In this document: one piece after another, positions 1-10,787 of the stretch
How positions within the stretch are numbered: the stretch's first letter is position 1
Layout of the letters: every line of letters starts with the position of its first letter
NCBI GenBank assembly: GCA_002803225.1
Contig: NXFV01000441.1
Coordinates: 1 to 14,304 of the forward strand
Reading direction: 5' to 3'
From: Gamarada debralockiae
Lineage: Eukaryota; Ascomycota; Leotiomycetes; Helotiales; Hyphodiscaceae
DNA: 14,304 nt
Program-made: the position numbers and the translations under genes
Notes under the pieces: generated by a model
Seen by the model: the letters and a program-made list of their open reading frames with translations, nothing else
Told to the model about the DNA's origin: nothing
Databases searched by the model: none

Positions 1-2460
1 TAAAGTAAATACTAAAATTATAATAACTTATTATATTTACTTTCACTAGTTATAATATCTTTTTAGTAGTTTTCTAAAGGAATTAAGAAAAGGATAGGCT
101 AACCTAGTACTAAATTAGAATTAGTTAAGAATTTAAAGCTAACTTTAACTTTTTAGTTAATTCTAGTTTAGTATATTAATTATAGCCTAATTATCCCTTA
201 GTAGCTTAATAATATATTAAAATTATCCTATATATATAATAATAATTCTTACTATATATAGTTTTATTTAGATTTTAAGTCTCCTTCTATTATCTAAAAG
301 ATAAAATCTAGTTTAATATATAAAGAAGGAGCTATAGAATAAGGTAATTTATATAGGCCTACCTTACTTTATCTTCTCCTTACTTAAATTTATTTATTTC
401 CTACTATAAATAAAATAAGGTATTTAAAACCTATCTCTTTTACTCTATTAAATTTAATTAACTTATATTAGCCACGCTTATTAACTACTTATTTATTACT
501 TCCTTAAAGGCTTATATCTTTCTTATACCTATCTCTTATACTTTCTTTACTCGCTATAATTATTATTATAATCTAATTTATTATATCTGCTTAGTAGCTA
601 TATTACAAAAGTAGGCCTAAAAACCCTACTAATACTAGAACATTAAATTATAAGTTATAGCTATAGACTATTATATACCTTATACTTACTATCCTTAGTA
701 TAATATTCTTAGTATTTTCTAGATTTCAACTAGATAAGAATACCCTATAAGTTTTACTTTCTTTAGATAAGGTATTATTAATTATTTACTAAGTAAGTTA
801 CTAAATCCTTTTAAAAAGGTTATATTAACTATTTCTTCCTAAGGGAGATATCTTTTAAAATACTATTATATTTATACAAACTAGCTATAGTAGCCCTTAT
901 AAGAGTTACTATTTCTTTATTATATCTTAATAGCTATACTTAGTAGACTAATAGCTTAAAGAATAGCTTACAAAAGAATAGGCTATATAAAAAATTTAAA
1001 GAAAGGCCTTCTTTTGTTATTTATTATTAGTTATTTTTTAATAAGTAGTATATATTTTAATATTTTTTACTACTATAGATATATAATAAATCGTTCCTAT
1101 AAAAATAAAGTAGTTTACCGACTTTTTATCTATAATATAAGCTTATATAGTATTACCTTAATTAGTACTCTCTTCTCTTTAAGTATTTACTTAAGAGGTA
1201 ATATTAACTTTATTATCTCTTTATAAGTAAGTAATAAGATTAAATTAAGTTACTTTAAATAACTCTACTAATATAATAGATAAATAGATAATTTAGCGGC
1301 TATTATATAGGACTTATAGGTACTAGTAAAGTAATATAGATTACTAAAGACAGCTTTAATCTCTATAATTAACTTAAATACCCCTCTTTTTAATAACTTA
1401 TAACAAATTACTTATCTTTTAAATAATTTCTAGTAGAACTAAGAGCAGTTAAATATTATATAAGGGTCGACTCTATATATAATAAGTCCTTTATATACTC
1501 TAGGACTACCCAATAGCTGTCCCTATAACATACTACCTTTTATAAGTAAGTTATATTTATAGCTATTTAATAAATATTAGGCTAATAAGAGAATAAGATT
1601 TAATTAGAAAAGCTAGAATAAAGAACTAGGCATTTAATCTCAAGATAATCCTTAGAGATAGGACTCTATAACTATATTAGTAGCGCCTTTGGCGGTTTAT
1701 ATATATAATACTAGTAAGGAAGGCTAATCTTTACTATAATTATCTTATACTATATAATAATTTAAATAGATTCTAGCTATACCTTATATTTTATTTAAGA
1801 TATAGTCTTATACTAGAATAAAAATTACTATCTATATATATAAGATTCTACTTCTCTTTAATTAAGGAGTAGTTTATAAGGATTTCTTTTTTATATATAA
1901 TATTCGAATAGATAGTTAATACTATAGATATTATATAAGCTACCCTATAAAATATATATAGCTTAAATACTACTAGTTTTAAATAAAATATTAACTTTAA
2001 TTTTAGTTTAATATAAATTATCCTTTATATAGAAACCCTACCTAAAGCACTTATTCGACTTTTATATAATAAGGGATATAGAGTAAGTAGCAATACTAAA
2101 TTCTTAATATTACTATTTACTATCCTCTTTATATAAATAGTAATAAAAGAGGATTAGTTAATTTATAAGGTAGAACTCTTTAATAGAGATAGCTTAGTAT
2201 CTTAAATTAATTATATTATTTTATATAAATTAGTAACCTTTAGAATTAATATATATAAAATCAATTATATTAAAATATTCCCCCTAAAATATCTCTATAG
2301 CTAGTTAATATTATTACTCCTTAATTATAGCTATAAAAGTATAAAGGGAGCTATAGGAATAAGGTAGCTAGTTTATACCCTCTCTTCTTTATTTATATAT
2401 CTATACTTTCTATCTTATACTTTATACTTTCTTTTAACCCTACTATAGAATATCTATAGA
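1..2460. other. AT-rich RIP relic, no recognisable gene
   Basis: Nothing identifiable remains here. The longest stop-free frame runs on the plus strand from a TTG at 1014 to 1226 (70 codons). It is made of Ile, Tyr, Phe, Ser and Leu as any AT-rich sequence would give, so I do not call it a gene. A short GC-rich inverted motif (CGCC TTT GGCG) lies near 1684-1694 and has survived because it contains no CpA or TpG. Confidence 0.6.
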
Positions 2461-2500
2461 TTAGTCTACAAACGAGCCGCTAGACTCTCATGTACACACT
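2461..2500. other. Surviving GC-richer island, possible element terminus
   Basis: This short patch stands out from the AT desert because it keeps CpA, TpG and CpG. It contains GAGCCGCT at 2474-2481 and TGTACA at 2491-2496. The inverse of the 8-mer (AGCGGCTC, 10508-10515) and another TGTACA (10487-10492) lie at the right edge of the AT-rich block, in inverted order. That may be a pair of terminal inverted repeats about 8 kb apart, but the shared part is short and the spacing between motifs differs (9 against 15 nt). Confidence 0.25.
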
Positions 2501-3637
2501 AATACTAATAAGCCTCTTAAATAAGAGCTAATTATATATTTATATTATCGAAGTTCTAAAGTATTATTAATTTTCTTTTACTTTTTAAGAAATATATTAC
2601 TAATAACTACCCTATAGCTAAAGTACTTACATACCTTAGGTACTTATAAAAGATACAAAGATACAAGTTAGAGATACTATTATCTAAAGCCTCTAGATTA
2701 GAAACTATTAGTATAGGGCTATAGTTAAAGGCAAAAAGACATCTAAATACAAACTAATAAAAGTCTATAAAACAGTTATAGCTAAAGTAATTTCTTAAAT
2801 ATAGAACTTCCTAGTATAATAGTACTATAATTAATAAATTTATTATTATAAAATATATAAGATAGACTTTTAAATACTAAGCCCTAACTCTAATTAATAT
2901 AATAGATTATGTTTTTAGAAGAACTATAGCCTTCAACTAAACTAGAGCAAGTTTTTAGCTACCCTAGGTTATAGTATCTTCTTATACTCCCGTTTAGCTA
3001 GCCTTTAATTTTAAATACACTAGATTATCTAGATCTTATCCTTTTGCTTTTAAAAAAAGACTACTAAGTCATTATTAAAGGAATTCCTATAACTTATAAG
3101 TTTATACTTAAAACTTTTATATTTTTAGTCGATTCTTTTATCCTAAAATCTAATCCTTTATCAAGAGTACTTAAATTTTAATATTATCTTATATATATAA
3201 GTAGTTATTTAGAATAAGTATAATCTTTTAGTATTATTATTAATAGAATATTAATTAGATTAGCCTTAGGTAAAACAAGAACAGAGTCTATCTAGGTACC
3301 TTTTACTAATAAGGAATATACTAAAGGGTATTTAAATTAGTCTTATATAGATATTTAGTAAGAGCATTATTTTTTATAGGGCCTTAACTTATCTCTTCTC
3401 CTAAGTACTTTACTAATATCTAGTCTAGGATAGTAAAAGTAGTAGCTATTAAAGATAAGATTCTAAGTAAAGATATTATAGAGTCTAGAGAAGAAGTTAA
3501 GGATTTAAAGTAGTAATATAATAATACCTTACTCTTTAAAACTAGAGAGTAATTACTACCCTTATATAATTCCTTAATAAATAATTCTTATATAATAAAG
3601 AAGAATATAGTAGAAGTAAAAGGAAATAAGATTAAGT
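2501..3637. other. AT-rich RIP relic, no recognisable gene
   Basis: Same composition as the rest of the block. I see no motif, repeat or reading frame that supports a named feature. Confidence 0.6.
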
Positions 3638-3739
3638 AGATAAGTAGATTAGATAAGTAGATTAGATAAGTAGATTAGATAAGTAGATTAAATAAGTAGA
3701 TTAGATAAGTAGATTAGATGAGTAGATTAGATAAGTAGG
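3638..3739 (+). repeat. 13-bp minisatellite, about eight copies
   Basis: Units of AGATAAGTAGATT start at 3638, 3651, 3664, 3677, 3690, 3703, 3716 and 3729, the last incomplete. Unit five reads AAATAAGTAGATT and unit seven AGATGAGTAGATT. Unit seven keeps a TpG where the others have TpA, so it looks like the pre-RIP form of the unit. Thirteen is not a multiple of three, so a constant peptide repeat is not expected, although three units would return to frame. Confidence 0.95.
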
Positions 3740-5103
3740 AGCACAGGATATCATATAATACAAGGATCCAATTTAACCTATTACCCCTCTATAGAAGAAG
3801 CTTATAAATCATACCTTTATTATCCGGCGTTTTATTAGACCTCTTTACTAAACAAAAGAGGGCTACTTATAAACCTCTTATAAGGTACTATATAATCGCT
3901 CCTTATCTGTTTTATCCTATAGTTTTCGATTTATCTAGATATAAACTTATTAAATTTAATTAATAATATTTAATACTTTAAAATTTGCGCTAGAAGTATA
4001 GCCGATAATCTAGTATTATTATGATATTAATAAGAATATTATATATAAAGCTTACTAACTTTATATCTACTTACTAGTTATTAGGTGTCTGTATCCTTAT
4101 AAATAAGATAGTATTATTTAAAATATACCTAATAGATATAGAGGAACTTATACTATATATTATCTATATACTTTTTGAGAGTATATTCTAGGCGATAATA
4201 GTAAGTTTTGAGTTTCCTATTAAGAGCTTTAACTCTAGTAGAAGTAGTAATATAATTAAAAGTTATAGTTAGGCGATTATCTTATTTATATAAACTGTCT
4301 TTTGTCCTATCTAGAAACTCTAGTTCTCTTAGTCTAAAGTACTTATTTAAGTCTTAATATTTTCTTTTTTATATAAATAAATACTATAGTTTTAAAGATA
4401 AAGTAACTAAAGGAGAGTTTATAGATATTAGAGGATTTACTATTAACTTTAGGCTTTATTATTAGACTTACTATTATAATTAATAGTAAGTATTATATAT
4501 TTTTCTACTTATAAATATTAATTTAAATTAGTTTTATTCTTAAAAGAGAGAGTCACTTTAATAACTAAAAAGGAGATTAAAGTAATTTAAGTATTATTAA
4601 TTAAGAAGGGATTTTTAACTAATAAACTAAACGACTTTAAATATAATAATATTTCTTTATTTATAATATATAGACCTTTTAAGGTAGTTTTCTAGGAGAG
4701 TAAGTAGTTAGCCTTATTAATCTTGAAAACTAAGGGATTTTAGACTTTAGTTTAAAAAGGATTTACTATTAGTACTCTAATTATAATCCTTGCTAGTATA
4801 TAGGTCTATAGTAGCCCTTAAGATTATTATTTTTAATATATTATATAAGATTTTTAAATAGGCTTTTAGTAGTAATACTCTTATAAGATATATCTATTAG
4901 ATAAGGAGGTTATAACCTTGAATTTTATTCTTTATTATTACTATTTACTAGAATAATATATATTATATCTTATATATCTATAAGTAGAGTATATATATAT
5001 TTTAACTTTAGTTAACTTATTATATAAGTAGTAATAGAGCCTTATTCTCTACTTAAGGCTCTTATCTTAGTAATTTACTTTCTCTTTTTCTCTCTTTAAC
5101 TTA
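3740..5103. other. AT-rich RIP relic, no recognisable gene
   Basis: No gene or named repeat can be supported. Bases 3740-3910 keep slightly more G and C (for example around 3740-3750 and 3821-3828) than the flanking sequence. Parts of 4500-5100 are purine-rich when read on the minus strand, which may continue the minus-strand relic described at 5104-5271. Confidence 0.55.
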
Positions 5104-5271
5104 AGTTATTTTTTTCTTTAACTCGAGTTTCTTTAATATCTTAATTATATTATATTCCTTAACTATATTATTTGCCTTAACTATATTATTTGCCTTAACT
5201 ATATTATATTCCTTAACTCTATCTTCTTTAAACTTATCTTTCTTTAGTTTTATAAATTTCTGGCTTATTAA
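5104..5271 (-). pseudogene. Possible decayed coding segment, Lys/Glu-rich repeat
   Basis: Read on the minus strand this stretch is open for 56 codons between a TAG (5274-5272) and a TAA (5103-5101), with no ATG. The translation is rich in Lys, Glu, Asn, Ile and Val and contains an in-frame hexapeptide repeat (VKANNI and variants such as VKEYNI), flanked by basic stretches. A charged coiled-coil-like segment of a transposon protein would look like this. I do not recognise the family. TAA and TAG on either side could be RIP products of Gln or Trp codons. The main doubt is that AT-rich sequence encodes Lys, Asn and Ile by default. The support is the in-frame 18-bp repetition and the absence of stops. 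Confidence 0.3.
5139..5220. repeat. 18-bp tandem repeat, four copies plus a partial
   Basis: On the plus strand the unit is CCTTAACTATATTATTTG. Clear copies lie at 5157-5174, 5175-5192 and 5193-5210 (the third ending TATT), with a degenerate copy at 5139-5156 and a partial one at 5211-5220. The period is six codons, so on the minus strand it keeps one frame and encodes a repeated hexapeptide. Confidence 0.9.
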
Positions 5272-6882
5272 CTATTCTCTCTCTACGTCTATAGAACTTT
5301 GCTTTTATAATTAGGCTTATAAAGATTATAAATATATTTTAATTTTTCTTAGTACTTTAAAAGAATTAAATACTATAGTATCTTTTATAGCTATTTAATT
5401 AAGAATTAATAATAGTTAATAAGTAATAATATTAGGATCTTTACTATAAATATTTAATTTAAGAAATAGTTTAATAAAGGGATATATTTCAAATAGTAAA
5501 ATCTAGTCTTTATCTTTTAATATACTTATATTAAGTTAGATTCTAGTATAATACTAGGATAATAGACTTATTATTAAAATAATTTACTCTAAAATACTTA
5601 AAGAGTATAATTTCAGTCTAGATACTTTGTATTATATAATAAAATCCTACTTTTATATATTAAATCTATAGCTATTCTAATTAGTCTATTCTTTTATAAT
5701 AATCTATATCTAAGATAAACTAAGAACTATAATACTAACTTACCTTTTATTACTATAATTAAAGACTATAGCCCTTATATTTTAAGAATATTAATTCTCT
5801 TTATATAAGAAAAATACTATATATCTTTTACTAAATACATTTATAATAGTATCCTTAGAAGAGTATATCCTATCCCTTATTACTAATAATAATTATCTTA
5901 ATCTTATAAAGATCTTTAGATTATCCTTTAAGAGTAACTCTCTTTATTCTCTTACCTATTCTCTTAGTATTTTTTATAAGAAAATTAAAGCTTACTTTTT
6001 TAAAATAATTAAGTTTTAATAAAAAGGCAAAGAGATATAGATAATAAAGGTTATATATAATTAAATAACTATAGGATTTATAACTTAGTTCTTAGGGCTA
6101 AAGTAATAAGATAAAATACTAGAATAGCCTCCTAGTATAGATTTTAGGTTTTAAGATAACTTAAAGAAAAGGATAAAGTAAGTTACTAATAGGATTTATA
6201 ATAAAGATATAAATTATAATAAGTTTTAAGACTCTTCTTAAACTTTTAAGAGATATAAAAAAATCACTACTAATTAGTTTATAAATAAAGAGTTAAATAT
6301 AATAGATATATTACCTTAGTATTAGAATAAAAAGATAGATATAGTATTATTAAAATAGAGACTATAAGAAGCAAATAAAAATAAGAGAAGGATATATTTA
6401 ATAATAACTCTAGTAGAAAGGAAATTATATTTAAAGTATAGATTTAAAATAAAGGGGGCTATAACTATAAATTTAAAGAAGTATAGTAAGAATAGAGAAT
6501 ATACTTAGACTATTATAGTAAGGGCTATTATATCTTCTCTATTATAAGGTAAAGCTAGATTAAGTAACAAACTTTTATAAAGTAAGATAAGATAAAAAAA
6601 AAATAAGAAGTATAAATAATCTTATTAAAGAGATTAATAAGGTCTATATTAAAGGAGGATTCTAGAGTATATAGTTATAGAGTAAAGAGGATTAGTAATA
6701 GATAAGGACTTAAAAGAATTTAGGTACTATTTAGTATAAGCCCCTTATAAGAATATAAAGTAACTAGACTTAGGATAATTATAAATATTATTTCATAACT
6801 ACTAAAGATCTAGATAAGAACTAGGTATATAATTATTATACTCTTAAATAGATAGTAAAAGGAAGTAATAAGGGAGTTAAGT
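5272..6882. other. AT-rich RIP relic, weak coding-like signals only
   Basis: No gene can be named. Between about 6120 and 6480 one plus-strand frame gives a Lys, Arg and Glu-rich translation if TAA and TAG are ignored. TGA is so rare in this block that ignoring TAA and TAG opens every frame, so this is weak evidence. A stretch near 6505-6540 loosely resembles a decayed CCHC zinc knuckle but lacks its last Cys and lies in another frame, so it is not called. Confidence 0.5.
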
Positions 6883-6911
6883 AAAGAAAAAGGAAAAAAA
6901 GGAAAAGAAAA
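6883..6911 (+). repeat. Purine tract, 29 nt
   Basis: An uninterrupted run of A and G on the plus strand. LTR retrotransposons carry a polypurine tract just upstream of the 3' LTR, but no LTR pair is visible around this one. It is recorded only as low-complexity sequence. Confidence 0.8.
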
Positions 6912-8340
6912 TAATAATTTATTATAAGGGTTTATCTCTTATTTTATTATTCTAATATACTTATATTATAAATATAATTATACTTTAATTCTTTAGTTAA
7001 AAACCAAAAATTAATATTAGTAATTCTTATAAAGTATTTCCTTTATAAGGACTTAAATAAGTACTATTATATTATTATAAAGAAGTATATCTAAGTTATA
7101 AAGTTCTATTAGGAAATTATCTAGTTTATTAAAGTAAAGAGTATAGTCTAATCTTATAATATTTATATAAGTTAGATAAGAAGCTATTAGTTAGAATTAC
7201 CTAATTAGGTATAGCTTTTTATTTTCTATAGACCTAATAATACTAAAGATTTAAACTAGGCTATACTAGAGTTCTTTACTAACTCTAATCTAATCTATTA
7301 AAAGCTAACTTTATTTAAATAAAAGGCTTAATTTAATTACTTATTACTATTAATAGCCTTATATAATACTTTAACTACTAGAAGGGGCTTAAATAGGCTC
7401 TGATTACTAAATATAGCCCCTATTTATAAAGTACTTCTTTAACCTCCCTTATTAATCTCCTTGCCTTTTATATAATAAAAGATTATTAAGATTATTTACC
7501 TTAGGTACTAAAGTAATAGTTAAGAACTATTCCTAATATAGTTATTAAAGTAAATAAAGTCATATACTATAAATTTAGCTATAACAAAAAAATCTATAAT
7601 AATTATATTATTAAATTTAGTTATATATATATAATAATTTCTATTTAGTAACTTATTTATATATAATATTAGCCCTAAATTATTAAATTCAAATAGCTTT
7701 ATAAATTAATATAAATATATAAAGAAGTTTAAAGTTTTAGTATTCTACAATTCTTATATAAATAAATAAATTTTAGTTACACTCGCTTTTATAATATAAA
7801 AGAGTAATACTAACTTAGTAAAATCAAGCGCTAAGATCTCTATTATTAATTTAGCTAATCTCTTAACTTATACTACTTTTCTATTATAATATCTTCTTTA
7901 AAGACTTTATAATAACTAAAGTAACCTCCTATAGCTTATTAAATAATATCTTCTATACCTTAACTAACTTAATAGACTTTAATTACTAAGATACTACTAC
8001 TAAGCTCTTTATTCTAGAGAACTAAATAACTACTATTTACTACAAAATAACTACTATTTACTATAAAGTTAAAAAAGCTATAATCTTTATTTACATCAGG
8101 ACTACCTAGTCATTATAACTACTTAATAACTTTATAGTAGTAAATTATATAAGCCCTATAGCTAAGGTTTTAAATAACTATAGAGAGTCTTTATCTTATT
8201 CTTTTTTAGCTTATCTTCTAATATTCTTTAAGCTTAATAAAGCTATATAAGATATAATATCTTATACCTATACAAATAGATATACTACTAATAGAATAGT
8301 ATATAATTTAATACAATTACTTTAATATTATAATTTTAGG
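6912..8340. other. AT-rich RIP relic, possibly upstream part of a dead gene
   Basis: The frame discussed at 8341-9561 can be followed back through this stretch without a TGA, with many TAA and TAG. Because TGA has been almost eliminated here, that continuity means little. I see no domain motif, and no start can be assigned. Confidence 0.45.
8024..8065 (+). repeat. 21-bp tandem pair
   Basis: The unit AAATAACTACTATTTACTAC plus one base occurs at 8024-8044 and again at 8045-8065, with one C/T difference near the end of the second copy (TACTAC against TACTAT). That difference is a CpA to TpA change. The period is seven codons. Confidence 0.85.
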
Positions 8341-9561
8341 GAGTATATCTTCTAATATAAAGACAATAAAGACGAGTTCCCTTAGGAAGATATAATAAAG
8401 GATATAGAATTTAAGAGGGTATTAAAGCTATAAGATATAATTAAGAAATAGTCTAATAAAGGTTTAAAAGCTCTAGCTTTAAAGCTTAGGATTAAATAAG
8501 AAAAGATTAAGAAAGAGTTTCTTTTATAGTAAGTAGATCTAGATAACTTTATATAAGAGTAGAGACTATTAGTATTAGAAAAGTGTTTAATTAATAATAA
8601 TTAACTTTCCCTTTACTACTACTATCGTATCTAACCTAAGTAATAAGCCTAGGCTAAGCTAATAGTAAAGCAAAACACAGATATAACGAGATATAACCTA
8701 TTAGCAGCGCTAAAGGAATAGGCAACTAAGTATTAAGATAAGTTTTTTATATTAATTAGAACTCTTAAACCCAAATCTATATTATTATATAATAAGTACG
8801 ATTTACAGCTTTAATAAGATATTAAATTATTCTATTATAGGCCTATAGTTAATAGAGTTATATTCGCTTTAATATCTCTAAAATATAAAGTCTAAGCTTT
8901 TACTCCTAATACTATTTAAGCTAAGTTATCCGAAAATAACTATTAATATTAGTATAGCGGCTTTAAGCTATTAAATACTATAAATAGTCGACTCCCCAAA
9001 ATATAATACCCCTTAACTTAACCTTTTACTAAGTCTTTTACTAGGGAACACATATCTCTAATATTATACTAATAAATATAATACTAAATACCTATATAGC
9101 CCGATTCTCTTATATAAGTAAATACTATCCTGACTAAACTTAATACTATTTTAACTTAAGATCTTTACTTTATAATCTTAATAAATTTATTATAGTATTT
9201 AAAAGAGTACTTTTAATAAGGATATATAAAGCTTAACTTATTTAAGATACTAGAACTATAGAAATCATTATAAAAGATATAGAAAGAGGCGTATAAATAA
9301 AGAGAATTTAAGGTATAAATAAATCAAAGATCTAAGAAGTTATAGCTAATACTTATAACATTCTAAAAAAGACTACTATTTAAGTTATATATTAATAATA
9401 TAGCTAATAAGCTAGCGCTAGGTCTCCTAAGGAAGTCAGAAGTTAAGGTTTTCCCTCTTTACTTAATATCTATATATATAAGGAAAGGTAATTAAGGAGC
9501 TAGGCAAATAGGTCTTTAAGTAGTTAAAGAAGTAAAAGGTTACTTCTAGTCTACTACTATT
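8341..9561 (+). pseudogene. Possible decayed transposon-type coding region, family unknown
   Basis: In the frame beginning at 8341, G is common at codon positions 1 and 3 and scarce at position 2 (about 21, 19 and 5 by eye over the first 85 codons). This is the periodicity expected of real coding sequence. The translation there is varied and charged, alternating Asp, Glu and Lys with Leu and Ile, unlike the Ile, Tyr and Asn default of the surrounding DNA. The frame contains no TGA; its stops are TAA and TAG only, as RIP of Gln and Trp codons would give. The location suggests a transposable-element ORF, but I recognise no transposase, reverse transcriptase, integrase or helicase motif. Both ends are arbitrary. 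The absence of TGA alone proves nothing in this block. Confidence 0.35.
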
Positions 9562-10440
9562 ACCTGCTAAGAAGCTTGCTATAGGTAATACTTATAAAAT
9601 AGCTTTTATATAGACTATCTTAGGTAAGACATAGGCTTTAAAGACAAGCTAATGACTTATTACTTCTGCTAAGGGACAATTAATACAATTAATAGTATAT
9701 ATCTTATTTGATCTATATCTCTTATTTAAAGTTAATAGCTCTCTTAGGTATTACTTCTGATACTATCTACGACTAAGTCAAGGGATACGATCCCTTTACT
9801 AGAGTCTTTAACGAGCTATATATTAATTATACTATTTAGTTTAATATATAAGACGCCTTCCTTAAGAGTAATATCTCTAATAATAAACTTACTTAGGCCT
9901 TTATACATATAAGTATTCATTATAACCCAGGCACTTTATAAGAAGTACCTAGCGAGGTAATAAAGCCTATCTTTGCCGCGGCCGGCCTATTAGTATTTAA
10001 AGTACTCTCTTAATAATAAAGGGTTATTTTTTAATAGTATAATATATTTTAAGAATTATATAGTAATAGTTTATAAGATAAACTTTCGACTATAGTAGTC
10101 TTTTATATTACTCTTTTTAAATTTTTTTTCTTTTTATTTATCTAGTAACTTCCTTCTTTAGGTATATAATATTAAAAGTTATATTAGCCTTAATTTAGCT
10201 TAAGTATATCTATAGTATTAAGTTAGCTAAGAACTATACTCTATTATATTACATAAACATTTTCTTACTACTATCTTTTAAAATATAAAGATCAAAGGGG
10301 TATTTAATTATATAAATAAGATTAAAGTCTTAGTTAAAAGAAGCTTATAAATTAATTCTATTTTATAACCTGTTTATCTTATACTACTTACAAATACTAT
10401 AGTAATTATAATAGCCTTCTCCCTAGCAATTCTTACCTAA
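9562..10440. other. AT-rich relic with milder RIP
   Basis: Bases 9570-9990 keep noticeably more CpA, TpG and CpG than the preceding kilobases (for example around 9640-9690, 9750-9810 and 9975-9987), so decay here is less complete. No gene or named repeat is recognisable. From about 9990 to 10,440 the sequence is again strongly AT-rich. Confidence 0.5.
9975..9987. other. Surviving CpG-rich palindromic patch
   Basis: GCCGCGGCCGGCC lies in otherwise AT-rich DNA and contains overlapping palindromes (CCGCGG, CGGCCG, GGCCGG). It has four CpG and no CpA or TpG, which shows that the mutational process attacked CpA and spared CpG. Confidence 0.8.
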
Positions 10441-10769
10441 TAAGCTATACTTTTCTTATATAAGTGCTAAAATGCCCTTTTTGCGATGTACAACAAAACG
10501 GAGGATAAGCGGCTCAGTGCAATTATATGATAATTTACGATTTCGGCGTAGTCTCTATAATAAACCCCCCAGAACCCCTCAAACGTAGCTGGTGTATAGC
10601 TAATAACCTCTATCCCGGCGTGCCGAAAAACCCTGTGTGCGGAAAAAACTTCATACTTTAGGGGCCTTAAACCTCCACTAAGTAAATATATAAAGTTATA
10701 ATTAGTTTGCTATTGTTCTTTAGCTATGTCCCTACAGGGTCTCGACTTATAGTCAAAAAAATACTATAG
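10441..10769. other. Boundary of the AT-rich block, no gene recognised
   Basis: Around 10,465-10,490 composition changes from nearly pure RIP product to sequence with normal CpA, TpG and CpG. The first part (10481-10530) carries TGTACA and AGCGGCTC, the possible partner of the island at 2461-2500. No open frame of note lies in this piece. Confidence 0.55.
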
Positions 10770-10787
10770 TTTAACTATACTGTCGAG
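10741..10787. repeat. Imperfect inverted repeat (hairpin)
   Basis: CTCGAC-TTATAGT at 10741-10753 pairs with ACTATAC-TGTCGAG at 10774-10787, with one extra base on one arm. The loop contains the palindrome ACTATAGT (10763-10770). It could be a footprint of a small element or a chance palindrome; no function can be assigned. Confidence 0.55.

Larger units (their letters stand above)
1..10440. repeat. RIP-degraded AT-rich block (dead repeats)
   Basis: The whole interval is dominated by TA, AT, AG and CT, while CpA and TpG are nearly absent (two CpA and one TpG counted in bases 1-600). TpA is in great excess, so TAA and TAG appear in every frame about every few codons. CpG is rare but survives in patches. 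Known biology: RIP in filamentous ascomycetes converts CpA to TpA (TpG to TpA on the other strand) in duplicated DNA. Inference: the block is one or several dead transposable elements or other duplications, probably heterochromatic. No element family could be named from what is left. Confidence 0.88.

Noticed and set aside
1014..1226. 70-codon open frame beginning at TTG
   Set aside because: It has no ATG and its composition is almost wholly Ile, Tyr, Phe, Ser and Leu, as random AT-rich DNA gives. No motif was seen.
6505..6540. Zinc-knuckle-like pattern suggesting a Gag protein
   Set aside because: It needs several Cys and His codons to be assumed lost, lacks the final Cys, and lies in a different frame from the only protein-like translation nearby.
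6883..6911. Polypurine tract marking an LTR retrotransposon
   Set aside because: No LTR pair, primer-binding site or reverse-transcriptase motif could be seen around it.
6912..9561. Apparent 2.6-kb frame if TAA and TAG are read as Gln or Trp
   Set aside because: TGA has been nearly eliminated by loss of TpG, so ignoring TAA and TAG opens every frame in the block. Only the part with base periodicity (8341-9561) is kept, at low confidence.
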